A stretch of DNA of 64,000 nucleotides from Antilocapra americana (lineage: Eukaryota > Chordata > Mammalia > Artiodactyla > Antilocapridae), in assembly GCA_007570785.1 (NCBI GenBank), contig ML661799.1, positions 657,598 to 721,597 of the forward strand, given 5' to 3'. Each line of letters opens with the position of its first letter. Positions within the stretch are counted from its first letter, which is position 1. The notes beneath the pieces are model-generated. The model saw only the letters and a list, made by a program, of their open reading frames with translations, was not told the origin of the DNA and made no database searches. Shown here piece after piece: positions 47,035 through 60,620 of the stretch. The translations under genes were made by a program, and so were the position numbers.

Positions 47035-47460
47035 ACACCATGCATAGCTCAGTAAAGAATCTGCCTGCAGTGCAAGAGACCCAGGTTCGATTCCTGGGTC
47101 CGGAAGATCCCCTGGAGAAGGAAATGGCAACCCACTCCAGTATTCCTGCCTAGAGAATCCCATGGACCGAGGCGCCTGGCAGGATACAGTCCCATGGGGT
47201 CACAAGAGTCAGACACAACTTAGCGACTACACCACCACCACCACCATATGTACACTGCCACGTGTACAGTGGGAAGTTGCCGTATAACAGGGAGCTCAGC
47301 CCAGTGCTCTGTGACAATATCGAAGTGGGGTGGGGTGGGGGTTGGGAGGGTAGTTCCAGAGATGGGGGCGGCATATGTATACTTAGGGCTGATTCATGTT
47401 GTACGGCAGAAACCAACACAACATAAAGCATTTATCCTCCAATTAAAACTTTTTATTTCT
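47035..47460 (+). repeat. Bov-tA SINE followed by an L1 3' end
   Basis: 47035-47230 is a sense Bov-tA (GGTTCGATTCCTGGGTCCGG) ending in a CAC microsatellite. 47240-47460 is a ruminant L1 3'UTR (GGGGTGGGGTGGGGGTTGGG, CATATGTATACTTAGGGCTG) ending in TCCAATTAAAACTTTTT. Confidence 0.8.
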
Positions 47461-47694
47461 TTGTGATGGTTATGGTTTAGTGTATACAAATTGGTTGTGT
47501 GGTAATTGGTTGTGCAGCCTCAAATTTGACATTGCACAACCATTTATTTTTTTAAATATTTGATATGAAAAAGTCAAATTGATTTGAAATATGTGTTAGC
47601 AAAAGATTACATGTCAATGAAAAAAGGGAAATGTTAGATTCTTTTGTTGTAAGTTTTGTAATGACCATAAAAATAATTTATAATCAATGATAAT

Positions 47695-48090
47695 ACGAAT
47701 CAGTTCACTCAGTCGTGTCTGACTCTTTGTGACCCCATGAACCACAGCACGCTAGGCCTCCCTGTCCATCACCAACTCCCGGAGTATACCCAAACCCATG
47801 TCCATCAAATTGGTGATGCCATCCAACCTTCTCATCTTCTGCCATCCCCTTCTCCTGCCCTCAATCTTTCCCAGCATCAGGGTCTTTTCAAATGAGTCAG
47901 CTCTTCATATCAGGTGGCCAAAGTATTGGGAGTTTCAGCTTCAACATCAGTCCTTCTAATGAACACCCAGGACTGATCTTTAGGATGGACTGGTTGGATC
48001 TCCTTGCAGTCCAAGGGACTCTCAAGAGTCTTCTCCAACACCACTTGGAAGGAAAGTTATGACCAACCTAGATAGCATATTAAAAATACA
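47695..48090 (-). mobile_element. BovB fragment with a small 5' inversion
   Basis: 47695-48044 is an antisense BovB 3' end. 48045-48090 flips to sense (CTTGGAAGGAAAGTTATGAC, GATAGCATATTAAAAA), a more 5' piece of the same element family. This is the expected product of twin priming. Confidence 0.8.
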
Positions 48091-48299
48091 AATCAGGATC
48101 TTTCCAATCAAGTGGCCAGTATTCTAGTTCACTGGTTATTAGTATCACTCTGGTGGAATAACCAGGTAAGTTTCCTGATTTGCTGAAATATGAAGTAGAC
48201 AATATCACTTGTGGTATAATCTATCCAGAAATATTTCTCCTGAGTCTATCAACACTTAAGATGTAAATTCCAGTTTCTAGGAAATGCAGGAGGTAGAGG

Positions 48300-48640
48300 A
48301 ACAAGATGAACAAGAGTCCCTTGGACTGCAAAGAGATCAAACCAGTCAATCCTAAAGAAAATCAGTCCTGAATAATCACTAGAAGGGCTGATGCTGAAAC
48401 CGAAGTTCCAATATTTTGGCCACCTGATGTGAAAATCCAACTCATTGGAGAAGATCCTGATGCTGGGAAAAATTGAAGGCAGGAGGAGAAGTGGATGACA
48501 GAGGGTAAGATGGTTGAATGGCATCACGGACAATGGACATGAGTTTGAACAAACTGGGAGGTGGTGAAGGACAGGGAAGCCTGGTGTGCTGCAGTCCATC
48601 GGGTCACAGACAGGACTGAGCGACTGAACCACAACAGCCT
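48300..48640 (+). mobile_element. BovB 3'-end fragment
   Basis: Sense copy from AACAAGAGTCCCTTGGACTG to CACAGACAGGACTGAGCGAC. The adjoining 48645-48725 resembles the 3' end of an ancient MaLR-type LTR (TAAGCCTCTACATTTGTG, CAATAGAAAACTGATACAT); that assignment is tentative. Confidence 0.75.
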
Positions 48641-48990
48641 CTAACCCACAGAAACTGAAGGAAGAAATGTGTGCTGTTTTAAGCCTCTACATTTGTGATA
48701 TTTTATTATACTGCAATAGAAAACTGATACATTAAGGATCCCGACCATTTCCATCTGGTTTGCTCTTTTCTGATTCACTTACTGTGGGTTCCCTTTCAGG
48801 GGGTCTGATCCAATTTCCCACCTTGATGCAGGCTTTAGACTTGGTTTCCTGACCTCATACAAGGCCTGTAGACCCAATCTTCAGGTCACCAAAAATTGGT
48901 GGCTCTTCCCAGAATAAACAGCATCTCCAGGTCTCAACTCTTTCTGATTTTTGAGGATTTCCAACATCTAGTTCAGCCATGCATTTAAAA

Positions 48991-48995
<5 letters not shown>

Positions 48996-49041
<46 letters not shown>

Positions 49042-49235
49042 ATTGGGGGATAACTGCTTTATAATATTGTACTGGTTTCTGCCATATATCTACATGAATG
49101 AGCCACATGTATACATATGTCCCTTCCCTCTTGAACCTCGCTACCATCTTCCACCCCACCCACCCCTCTAGATTGTCACAGAGCACTGGATTGAGCTCCC
49201 TGTGTCACACAGTAAATTCCCATTGGCTATCTATT
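48996..49235 (-). repeat. (TA)n microsatellite and L1 3' end
   Basis: 48996-49038 is an uninterrupted TA repeat. It runs into an antisense L1 3' end (TTTATTGGGGGATAACTGC, CCACATGTATACATATGTCC, CAGAGCACTGGATTGAGC), so the microsatellite probably grew at the L1 tail. Confidence 0.8.
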
Positions 49236-49267
49236 TTACTTATCAGTTGTGCATTTTTAAATTGTGT

Positions 49268-49493
49268 GCTTTAAGTTGCTTCAATAGTGTCCAACCCTGT
49301 GTAACCCTCTGGACTGTGGCCTGCCAGACTCCTATGTCTATGAGATTCTCCAGGCAAGAATACTTGGGTGGGTTGCCATGCCCTCCTCCAGGGCATCTTC
49401 CCGACCCAAGGATTGAACCCATGTCTCTTATGTCTCCTGTGCTGGCAGGCAGATTGTTTACCAGCTGAGCTACCAGGGGAGCCCTTCTTTATC
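49268..49493 (-). repeat. Bov-tA SINE
   Basis: Antisense copy from AAGTTGCTTCAATAGTGTCC to AGCTGAGCTACCAGGGGAGC. Confidence 0.85.
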
Positions 49494-49764
49494 AGTAGCA
49501 CCACTTTAAACTATGGAGTTTCAAATGTTTTATCCAGCCTTTGTTGGTGTTCTTTAACCAGAGGATCTCTTTAAAGATCTAATCTGCTGTACATCTAGGG
49601 ATTTCTATTCACTCTTTAACTCACTAGAGTCTTACTCCCCACCACTATCATACCGCAAGCTGCTTTAGCAAAGAGATCAGGATCTCTTCATTTCTAAATC
49701 TGATCAATTCTTTCCAGTCCTCATCTTAATCAACCTCTCTCTCTGCAGCATCTGGCACTGTTCA

Positions 49765-50145
49765 GTTGAGTTCAGTCTCTCTCAGTTGTGTCCAACTCTT
49801 TGCAACCCCATGGACTGCAGCACGCCAGGCTTTCCTGTCCATCACCAACTCCCGGAGCTTACTGAAACTCATGTCAACAGAATCGGTGACGCCATACAAC
49901 CATCTCATCCTGTGTTGTCCCCTTCTCCTGCCTTCAATCATTCCCAGCATCAGCGTCTTTTTAAATGAATCAGTTCTTAGCATCAGGTGGCCAAAGTATT
50001 GGAGTTTCAGCATCAGTCCTTCCAGTGACTATTCAGTACTGATTTCCTTTAGGATGGACTATTGGATCTTCTTGCAGTCCAAGGGACTCTCAGGAGTCTT
50101 CTCCAACACCACAGTTCAAAAGCATCAATTCTTCGGTGCTCACAG
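49765..50145 (-). mobile_element. BovB 3'-end fragment
   Basis: Antisense, about 380 bases, well conserved: CCAACTCTTTGCAACCCCAT, TTCCCAGCATCAGCGTC, CAAAAGCATCAATTCTTCGG. Confidence 0.85.
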
Positions 50146-50249
50146 CTTTTCCTTCTTTGCTTCCCTGGCCCCTACATTTGCTATTACTGCTGTAACTGTG
50201 TCCTCTCAATTTCTGTAACTGACTCCAGGTTTCTTTTTCTTAAAAAAAA

Positions 50250-50572
50250 TTTGTCTATTTTTTAATTTTTGGCTGTGCTGGGTCTTTGTTGCCGGGCTGG
50301 CTTTTCTCTAGTTCAGAGAGTGGGGGCTACTCTAGTTGCGGTGCTCGGGCTTCTCATTTCAGTGGCTTCTGTTGTGGAGCAGGGGCTCTCGCGTGTGCAG
50401 GCTTCGGTAGTTGCAGCACGTGGGCTCTAAAGCACAGGCTTAATAATAGTGGCACATGGGCTTAGTTGCTCCACGGCACGTGGGATCCTCCCAGATCGGG
50501 GATTGAACCCATGTCTCCTGCATTGACAGGTAGATTCTTTATCAGCAAGTCACCAAGGAAGCTCCTCCACCT
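50250..50572 (-). repeat. Long CHR-like tRNA-derived SINE
   Basis: Antisense cetartiodactyl SINE: TTTTGGCTGTGCTGGGTC, TAGTTGCAGCACGTGGGCTC, ATCGGGGATTGAACCCATGT, ending in the tRNA-like AGTCACCAAGGAAGCTCC. The same family occurs at 52695-53842. Confidence 0.75.
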
Positions 50573-51299
50573 TTTATGACTCCCTCTTAAGGGGTGGTAT
50601 TCCTCAGAGTTCTAGGAATGTTTTCTTCTCACTCTACAAACTGTTCCTGGATAATCTTATCCATCCCCATGGCTTCCACTGTCATGTGTATGCTGATGGC
50701 TTCCTAACCTATGTCCCAAGTTGTATTAGGCAGGATAAGTTAACTGAGGTAAGAAACTGCCCCAGAATCTCAGTAGTATAACATGGAAAAGTTTATTTCA
50801 TGCTCACACAGAATCCACTCTAGGTCCAGGTGACCCACCGGAGAAACTATCCTCCTTATGGTGACTCAGTGATCCACTTTAGAGCTTTCAACCTTATCTT
50901 CTCATCACAAATATCTCTGTGATCACCCTGAGGGGGAAGAGGTCAGAGGAGGTCTTCCTTCAGTAATTAAACGCTGCAACTAAAAGGGAACTACATCTCT
51001 TTCATTCATAGTCCATTGGCCAGAGCTTCTCACATGGTACTACTAAACCGTAAGTGAGGGTCTGTGCCAGGAGAGATCTGGTAGATCTGGTTCTACCACA
51101 CAGCTCTGGATCTTTCATGAGCCCCTGACCTGTGCATCCGACTACCCTCTTGACATCTCTCGGTAGTACAATCCACAGGCATCCTAGACTCAATATGTTC
51201 AAAAGTAAGCTCATTATATATGTCCAATCCTACACCTACCTTCTATAGTCTCACCATTAGTTGGTGATTCAAGGCGGAAACCTGGGGGTTATCTTGAGC

Positions 51300-51900
51300 T
51301 CTCTCCCCCTTACCTTTCTCTCACAACTAGAAGAAGATTAGATTCATCACCTTTCTGCCCTGCCTTTTCTTCCCCAAGGCCAGTGTCTCTGATTAGATCA
51401 TCCTAGTTTCTCACCTGGAACTCTGCCATGCTAAAGGACTCCCTGCCCCTGTCTGGCCTACACAAGTCCCTCCTACACTCTGTTGCCCAAACCAGAATGT
51501 GATCATGTTTCATCATTCAGCAGTCTCTCCGTTGTCTCCAAGGAAAGTCTGTTTAAGGTCCTCTATCATGTGACCTTGCTCTTCCTCTACAGTCTTTCTT
51601 CTTCCATTCCCCCACTGGAAAAAGATTCCACCCACTCTTAATCTCTGTAGCATCAGCAATGATGAAATACTTGCATTTTGCTGAACATCACAAACATGAC
51701 AAAGCATGTCTTTGCTCACATGGTCCCTCTGCCTGGAATATGCTTCCTTCTTTTGTCTGCCTAGAAAATGTGATTCATCGTTCAAGAAGCAACTCAAACA
51801 TCATCTCCTCTATGACGCTTTTCTTGACACCCACTTCCCCTCCTTATTGTGTGACCTGAGCCTTTTCTCTTGAGTCCTACTCCATCCTGTATGTCTGACA
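51300..51900 (-). repeat. L2 LINE fragment
   Basis: L2-like antisense text: TCCCTCTGCCTGGAATATGC, GCAACTCAAACATCATCTCC, TGACGCTTTTCTTGACACC. The flanking 50573-51299 and 51901-52690 hold no gene; 50720-51010 looks like another old repeat (TAACATGGAAAAGTTTATTTC) that I cannot name. Confidence 0.6.
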
Positions 51901-52771
51901 CAGCTTATCTCCTTGTCTCTTTCTTTACCCACAGTTTATTGTATTTGATGTGATACAATCTTCCTTACAGATTATGTCTGGAATTCACACAAGAATTCCA
52001 AAATCTTTAGTTGTTTTTTATTAATACTTATAATATACTTTTTGCTTAAAGACCTCCAGAGTATATCTCAAATCTATCTACACAACTGTTTTCTGTCTCA
52101 CCCTTTACCAAACCATGCTGATGTCCCAGAAATCCATCACTCAAGGCCCAGCAAGCGGTCCTGGGGTTGAGAACTTCCTCACACAGTCCCTTTCTTCTCC
52201 CCCAAGCATATTCCAGTCTCCCTGCTTGCAGCCTTGCCTAACCCTGCCTGCCCTGCCAGCCCGTCCTTTCCCCCAGGCCTGCGAGTTACTCTGCCCTCCT
52301 GGAACTGTCTTTCCCAGGCTCTCTGCCCAACAAGCTCATTCCCATCCTCCAGTTCTCAGGGTAAGTATCACTCCGTGGACAGGAATTCCCAGGTCATCCA
52401 TTTTATCTAAAGAGACCCTCCCATCATTGACTCTCCAACATGGCACTCTCCTTCGTGTCTCTGAACACAATCCGTAATCAGTCTGTTATTTCCTTTTCTG
52501 TTGTTACTCTTCTCAGTTAGACAGTAGGCCCACTGAGCTTTCCTGCCTTCTCTCTAAAATACCCATAGTACATGGCCCACTGTGTCTATTTAATGTGTAT
52601 ACTTATTATTTTATGGGTAAATGTTTACAAGTAAATGATCCACCTTCCCTCTGAAGCAATCTCCATGTTATATACATACATATAAAATGTTTACTTGTTT
52701 ATTTATTTTGGCCTGTACTGGATTTTTCATTGCTGCACACAGGCTGTTTCAAATGAGATAGCTTATCAAAT

Positions 52772-53540
<769 letters not shown>

Positions 53541-53842
53541 GTAAAGAAGGAGACAAGGAAGTAAGCTGTGTGCACTTCGTTGTGTTGAGCAGGGGCTACT
53601 CTTCCTTGTGGTGTGTGCGCCTCTCTTTGTGGTGGCTTCTCTTGTTGCAGAGCATGAGGCTAGTGTGTGTGAGCTTCAGGAGTTGTAGCAGTTGGGCTCA
53701 GGAGTTGCAGTTCCCAGACTCTAGAGTGCAAGCTCAGTAGCTGTGATACCACACAGCATGTGGGATCGTCCCAGCCCAAGGATCGAGCCCATGTCTCCTG
53801 TATTGGCTGGCAGATTCTTTGTCACTAAATCACTGGGGAAGT

Positions 53843-56430
53843 TGGCGATTTCTATAGTCTTAAAACACTTAAAGTCTGCCTAGTCCACACTTAACACCAT
53901 TTGCTTTTCATTTTTCTCTATCAACCTTACTTCCTTGGCTGGAATAAACGAGATCATGACATGCTTGATGACAATGATAATGTCACACCACTGTGATCCT
54001 CACATCTGACACGGTAGTTCCATATTCAGTTAATGAGAAATAAACTTGTCTTATCCCCCCAGTGTTCTGGCATTCATGTGTCAAAAGATATAAAAGTTCT
54101 CTGCTTGTGGAATGAAAAAAATTACAGAGTTTGCCACAAACGGGAAGTGGGCCCTGGAGTTGTGACAAGATCTTTGCGACACACAGCTTGATGGTGGCAA
54201 TGGCGGTAATCACTGTTTCATCACTCTGAGAAATAGGGGTGACAACAGAAGCAGCAAGCGAGAAGCTCTGTCTTAGACAATGACGTCTTACAACCAGACT
54301 TTGTCTTAAAAGGTAAACACATTTACCCCATCTTTTAACAGAGATGAAATAATCACCAAAACAAAGTATTAATCTAACTTTTAGTGGTTTCAGTTGCTTT
54401 TTTTAACCTTATCTGATCGGGGAAACGTTGTGAATGGCTGCATTTAGTTGGTGGATTTTTATGGCAATCAGTAAGATTCTCCAGTGCTGGACAAAATGTG
54501 AAAAAGTATGTATATAGCGTACTGCTTCCATTTTAATTTATGTTTCTGTCAACTGTTTGGAGTGTTGTTTTCAAAGGGTATATGCTTCCTGTTTTTCTCA
54601 GCATGGATTCGTAACTTGCGTGGATTCATTAACTATTTCCCTGTGGCATCGTGTGAAGATTTTGTCTTTCAAGATGGGGGGACCCAGCTTTTGTTTTAAG
54701 TGACTGTGCTTACATTTCTTTGGGGTGGTTGTAAATTCAGAACCACTCATGGGAAGGTTAAGATGTTATGGAAACCTATGATCCTCCCCTTTCCCTACCT
54801 CCCCAGTGATAAGGTCTAGTACAAATTCATAGAATAAATTCATACTATGATTAGTGCAAACACATATTTCAATATTTAAAAAACACTACATAAATATTTT
54901 ACAGTATTCTACAAATAGCATTGTTGACTTTTTATTATCATTATGTTTATTATGTTGCCTTTTATTTTTTATTGGAATATAATTGCTTTACAATGTGATA
55001 ATTTCTGCTGTACAACATGGTGAATCAGCAATATTTACACATATATCCCCTCCTTCTTGATTATTGACTTTTAAATTAGAAAAGGAGCAAAAAGTGCTGG
55101 AAAAAATTGTTACCCCTATGGATTCTGCTATGGATGATGGACTTTCTATCCTTATGGCTCAGAATTCTCACCAGGTTTCCCTGTTGGTATCTTCCTTGTT
55201 ATCCTGGATTATATGATCTTTGAAAGTTTGTTTGATTGTAAGGCAGTTGATAATTTTGCTGTTGTAACTGGTACATGGCAATGAGGTGTCCTTCTCCCAA
55301 TCTTTCCCTATGTCCAAGGACTCAGAAATTAATTCACTTTCGACAGCTGAATAATTAAGTACAAATAATTGATGTCATTTATTGTCTAAATAAATAACCT
55401 TAAAATACAGTAGTTGTACAAGAATTAAAAATTCTTTTCATGGGTTTGTCTAAGTATGTAGTAAAATTATAGCCTCCTAAAATTGTTTTTTTATTTTGTT
55501 TAAAGTGGAAATAATTTTTATCAACAGGCAGGAAACAAGAAAAGCAAGCTATAGTACATAGTTATAACAGAAAGACCTATCACCACTCAGAGGCTTATAG
55601 AAATTTTCAGTGAAATAGGAAAATGTTTATGATGAAACAGTAAGAAAAGAAAAGGAGACATGAAGAAGTAGCTCAACTACTTTTTAAAAGATCCATGGAA
55701 GTACAACAAAAAGGAAATACACTAAAATATTAACAACGGATAGTGGAATTTTGAGTGATTTTACTTTTCTGCTTTTAGGTACTCTATACTTTTTTGTATA
55801 AATAAATAAAAGAGGGGAAATACAGAAAGTTTAACATGAAAGAACCATAGCTTATATAAAGACATTGTCACTCTTGTAAAGATAATATGTGAACAAAATA
55901 GAAGTGTCTGATGTAGGACCTCCAAGAGCAAGTTAGTTTGCCCAGCACTGCTAGGAAAGACCGAAGCCAATGCATCAGACCTACATGACACTCAATATTA
56001 AAATCATCCATTCTGCTTCTTTCATACTTCAATTTGATGTTTATCAAGAAAAATTATGGTTTTAATTGCCTTTCTCATACATTTTGATGAAATGCACTAG
56101 CTATACAAACATGTTTCTTATGTTATTCTAGTTCATACATTAGTCTCCTGTGAGCTGGTTGGTATGAGTCTGTTCTGGGACATTCAGTCAATTCTTGATG
56201 CCCTGATGAGATCAAATGGATCTCAGGCTGAGGCCTGCCTGCTGAACTGTGGTCCTCATGCTGTAAAGTTTGGGACCACTGACCTCACTAGAACATCCTC
56301 CCACCATTTGCCTCTCTCCTTCATTACAGCTCCGATATTAAGATCACGATCTCAGAATTGGTCCCTCTGCTGCCTCTCTTTTCCAAGCTTTCTAAGACCT
56401 ACCTCTTTTTCTTTTTTTTTCAATTCTCAG
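53843..56430. other. Intergenic stretch upstream of the C1orf162 coding exons
   Basis: Contains an antisense old L1 3' end at 54955-55062 (TTTTATTGGAATATAATTGC) and A/T-rich unassigned DNA. The non-coding first exon of C1orf162 should lie somewhere upstream of 56431, but I cannot place it. Confidence 0.5.
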
Positions 56431-56441
56431 GGGAAGGCAAC

Positions 56442-58726
56442 ATGGGAAACCAAATGCAAAAACCTGAACCAAACAATAGTAAGTCTGCAACAGAACCCAT
56501 TACTTGCCCCGATGCTGAGTTCAGATGGACTGGAATCATTGGACACTGTGCTGAAGGACTGTCAGGGGATGGTATTTCTGAAGTTGGAAGAATCAGATGC
56601 AGGATCTAATGCTAAGAAGAATGAAAATGGGAACCAGGGAGAACTAGCTGATCCTCAAAATATGAGTAAAGGGAGTCTCTGTGCTCAACATTAGGCCATC
56701 TTGGTAGTTTATGAGAGCCTGGCTCACTTCCCTTGAATGTGTACATGCTCAAACATTCAGTTGTGTCCAACTCTGCAACCCCATGGACTGTAGCCCATTA
56801 TGCTCCTCTGTCCATGGGATTCTCCAGGCAAGAATACTGGAGTGGGTTGCCATTTCTTCCTCCAGAGGGATCTTCCTGACCCAGGGATTGAACCAGTGTC
56901 TCCTGCTTTGGCAGGCAGATTCTTAAGCACTGAGCTACCAGGGAAGTCCCTTCACCAAGGCTGCCTTTGACTAGTCTATGTTAATAGCTGCCCTGAAAAA
57001 CAAATGAACCAAAAAAAAGGCAGCAATTTCTACGGTCATATTCCCCAGGACTTCGGGAAATGCTAGTTCTAAGTATCACTTTTGGTCTTTAACCCCTGGC
57101 CTTGAGATTCTCTGCTTAAGCATATGTCTCTAGGTCTCATTAAAATCTTTGAGAGCACTGAAATGTTATTACAAGGACAAATGGGACTGCAGAAACACTA
57201 GGCTCTTCTTTCACTTGTATAGCTGATTATTTAAGCTCCTGATCTAGTGTTCATGTTAAAAAATACAGGTTCTAAGAAACAATGTTCCCTCCTTTTACAG
57301 AGCTGTAGCCCCCATGGTTAGACTCCACTGGTTGCTTGGAGAAGGGGGAGCACGTGGGGACCCTTGGGCTGGAGAAGATGTGGCCGATGCACTAATCCCC
57401 TTTGTATTGTTTCACAGAGGGACCAGGAACCTACCCCACCACAGCCTCAGCAGTGACCTCTACACCCTGCCTCTCTGGCCACCCCAAGTAAGCAAGAAAT
57501 GCCTCCCATTTCATCTCATACCACATGGCATTTGATTCTGTGTTGACCACTTTGCCTTATGGACTTAGGGAGGGAGGTCTGGGAAAAAGGGACCAGAAAC
57601 AGCAGAAGAGGTAAGTCAGTATTTCACCTTCAGAGTGCGGCTCTTAACCTGGGGTCCCCTATGCCTCAAGAGACTCATGAAGCCCCTAAACTTACAAAAT
57701 CTGTTATGTGCAGTCCTATGAACATTGTTAGGAGGGAACACAGCCCGTAGCTTTTACTGACACCTCAGATGGATCTGGAGCCTGAAAGCCAAACGTTGAA
57801 AACTGGGGGGAAAGATTGCATGTTGACTAACCAGCGTGAAAGCTATTTCAGGGGTTTACCCATAGGTGGAAAAGGTTACCCTCTTGTCTTAATGCCTTCA
57901 AAAAGTCCCGTGGGTCATCTGCTCCCTTTCTTCACCACAACAGCAAAGAACATTTGGTCTTAGCCTTTTTTGCTGGGGTTATACTGACGCTGCTGCTGAT
58001 GGCCTTTGTCTTCCTCATCATAAAGAGCTACAGAAAATGTAAGTCTCCAAGAGCTGTGACAGCCGTTCTTTCTCTGCCATTGAGAACAGAGGTAGCTTTG
58101 AGGGGAGCAAAACAGGCAGAGCCTGTGCTCTCCACAGATCAAGGACTTGGACCCCTTCACTTCTCTCCCAGCTCTCTCCATCCTCCACCCTTCCCACCTC
58201 CAGCACCTTCCCCCTACCCTGTCCCTTCACCCAAGATTAAAGAAAGAAGCTTCTAATTCCTCCAGGCCCCGTGGGTGAGACTTGTTCCTCTTCTTCCTGG
58301 CACTTGCAGCAGGTCATTGCAGTCCCCAGACCCTGGATCCTCCTTCAGATCATCCAGCCAAGGTAAGACAGCCCCTCTGTTGCTGGATATGGGGGCCTGA
58401 TGCCAGTGGACACTGGGCAACTGATTCTTCGAAGGGTTCTTCTGATCCCTTAGGGTCTTCTCTGACCCAAGCTTTCATGTTGCCTTTAAATGTCACTTGC
58501 TTCTAAGAGACACCTTCCTCCAAGTCGAACTGACTCATTCATCCTCTTTCTTCCTCCTCTGCAGCTTTCATCCTCAGAGGAGGTACTTAACTATGCCAGC
58601 ATGAATTTCAAAGCCCCCAAAGAAAACAGCGATCACCTGACCAAGGATCATTCTGTACACTCGGAGCCTGTTGTCTATGCCCAGGTTACAGTGACAAACT
58701 CACCTTGCCTCTTCAGTGAGGCTTGA
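56442..58726 (+). CDS. C1orf162: C1orf162 orthologue, single-pass membrane protein with ITIM-type tail, complete coding sequence
   Basis: Small transmembrane protein of unknown function. Coding exons: 56442-56478 (exon starts at 56431 after CTCAG), 57418-57487, 57944-58038, 58310-58362 and 58565-58726; phases join to 138 residues plus TGA. A short Thr/Pro-rich N-terminal part without signal peptide (MGNQMQKPEPNN) is followed by one membrane helix at about 39-62 (LVLAFFAGVILTLLL...), the basic stop-transfer KSYRK, and a cytoplasmic tail. The tail has VVYAQV (Tyr123), fitting the ITIM consensus, and NYASM (Tyr95), a YxxM motif. The end TNSPCLFSEA and the membrane region match human C1orf162 as I remember it, as does its place after ATP5PB. 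A type III (N-out) membrane orientation is inferred from the basic cytoplasmic flank. Confidence 0.93.
56745..56955 (-). repeat. Bov-tA SINE in C1orf162 first coding intron
   Basis: Antisense copy from CTCAAACATTCAGTTGTGTC to ACTGAGCTACCAGGGAAGTC, between the first two coding exons. Confidence 0.85.
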
Positions 58727-59043
58727 GTCCAGTTCCTTTTATCTCAGCTCCATCTTCATCCATCACTTTGCATTTTAACAAATTTTGGTCTACGACTGGA
58801 TGAAATTTTGGACTTCAGCTGGAGCTGTCTGGGTGTGCTCGGACAATGCTAGTCAGCAGTTTGAAGACCAAGGGTCAGTCTTTTCCTGGCCTAAGAAAAG
58901 ATCTGTGCCCCCCCGCCACTTGTACCAACAGCCTGTTAGACCGTTGAGAGCTGAGACTACCTCCCCTGTCCCCTTCCAAAAAGTATGATACAGAGCTCAC
59001 AGCACCAAGAGTGTTCCCTTGGCATCATTGATCTTGGATTACA

Positions 59044-59049
59044 AATAAA
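59044..59049 (+). terminator. C1orf162 poly(A) signal
   Basis: AATAAA about 320 bases after the stop codon, followed by a T-rich stretch. Cleavage is expected near 59065. Confidence 0.7.
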
Positions 59050-59065
59050 AGCAAACTCTGCAATG

Positions 59066-60620
59066 CTGACTCCTTCTCCATCATTGATGTGTCTTTCCCC
59101 ATCACCTCTAGAGGTACAGAGCTCATCCAAAGCCAGAAAAGCCTAATGAAAGTGGCGGTACTCTAGAACTAACTCAGGATCAATTGGGTTACAAGTCCCA
59201 AACTCTCCCACTAACTAATGTCCTTCATTCATTGGGGCAAGTATGCTAAACTTTTGAAGCTTCGATTTCCTCATCTTGAAAGCAGAACTAATAACACATC
59301 TCCTAGTGTAAAAATAAATGAGATATCATTAGGTACTCTGTACATCCCAGAGCACTACACAAAACAAGGTCCCTGTTGGATAAAGCACTATATGCATAAC
59401 AACAGTATAAGAGAACTAAAAATTGATCTAAATGTTAGCCCTCTCCTCTGCCAAATTCCAATGGATAACCCCATAGATGGTCCTAGTAAAAATATCAATA
59501 AGATTACTTTTTACTAGGTAAGATTATTCTAAAGTTCCTTTGTAAGCCATAAACAAGAAAGAACATTCATAAAAATAAGCAAATAAAAGTAAGATGGGAA
59601 GGCTGACTTGAACAGCTAACTGAAAGTACTGTTTTATTAAGAATGGCTAATTGAAACATGTTAATGGTTTATGAATGAAAAAATAAAGAGGAAATTTAGA
59701 GTATGATGAAGTTGGTATATCAAATCATTTGGGGAAGATTAGTTTATTCATAAATGGTGTTGAGAAAATTAGGTAGTCGTGAAGATGAAAATAAGATCAG
59801 ATCTATATCTTACTCATTTTTTCAAAATTCCAGATATGTCAAAAATTTAACTAAAAAATCATAAAAGTACTAGAAGTAAACATGGGAGAACTTTAAAAAT
59901 AACACTGAAGTATGCCTTTGAATACATGACGCATGGTCAATAAAATAGAAAGGGCTGATGAACTTGACTTACGAAGTACCGTTTCAAAAGGCAAATGACA
60001 AGCTGGAAAAATACTTGCAGAGCATCTCATAGACAAAGGGCTGATTTCTCAACATATATTAGTTCCTATAAATCAATTAGGAAAAAATCAACAACTCAAT
60101 AAAAGATGGATAAGGCTATTAGCAGAAAAGGAAATATAAATGGCTTCAAACATACAAAGAGATACTCAACTTTCCTCTTTAAGATAAATCATAATTAGAA
60201 CTATAATTATGGTTATAGTTGGACAAGACTATAAACTGGACAAGATTGTAGGGGACTAAAACACATATATACTATTGGTGGGAAAGTGAGTTGATACAAT
60301 TACTGTGAGGCATTTTGACAATAGCTAACAACATTTTAAATTCTATTTCAAAGAATATATCCTACTTAAACATGTAGAAGTCACCTATGTCATTTGAATT
60401 GCAGCATTCATCAAATAGACTAAACTAAGTGAGGTTTGTTGTACTCTAAACAGTATTCTGAGTGCTTGGCATGTGTTCACAGAATCCCCCAAAACACCAG
60501 GAGGTTGCAGCAGTTATTATTCTCATTTTTGGTACAGAAATGGAGGCACAAGGTCACACAACTTGCCTGAGCTCACAGTTACACACGAATACTGAGTTCA
60601 TACCTTTATTTACGTATGTT
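59066..60620 (+). repeat. Old L1 and MIR fragments 3' of C1orf162
   Basis: 59650-60370 is a diverged sense L1 ORF2 3' region (AAATGGTGTTGAGAAAATTA, TACTATTGGTGGGAAAGTGA). 60430-60600 resembles a MIR in antisense (TTATTATTCTCATTTTTGG, CAAGGTCACACAACTTGCC). 59066-59649 has no clear feature. Confidence 0.55.

Noticed and set aside
56164..56694. 176-codon plus-strand frame overlapping the first coding exon of C1orf162
   Set aside because: It runs through the polypyrimidine tract, the acceptor and the donor in a frame different from the conserved C1orf162 frame.
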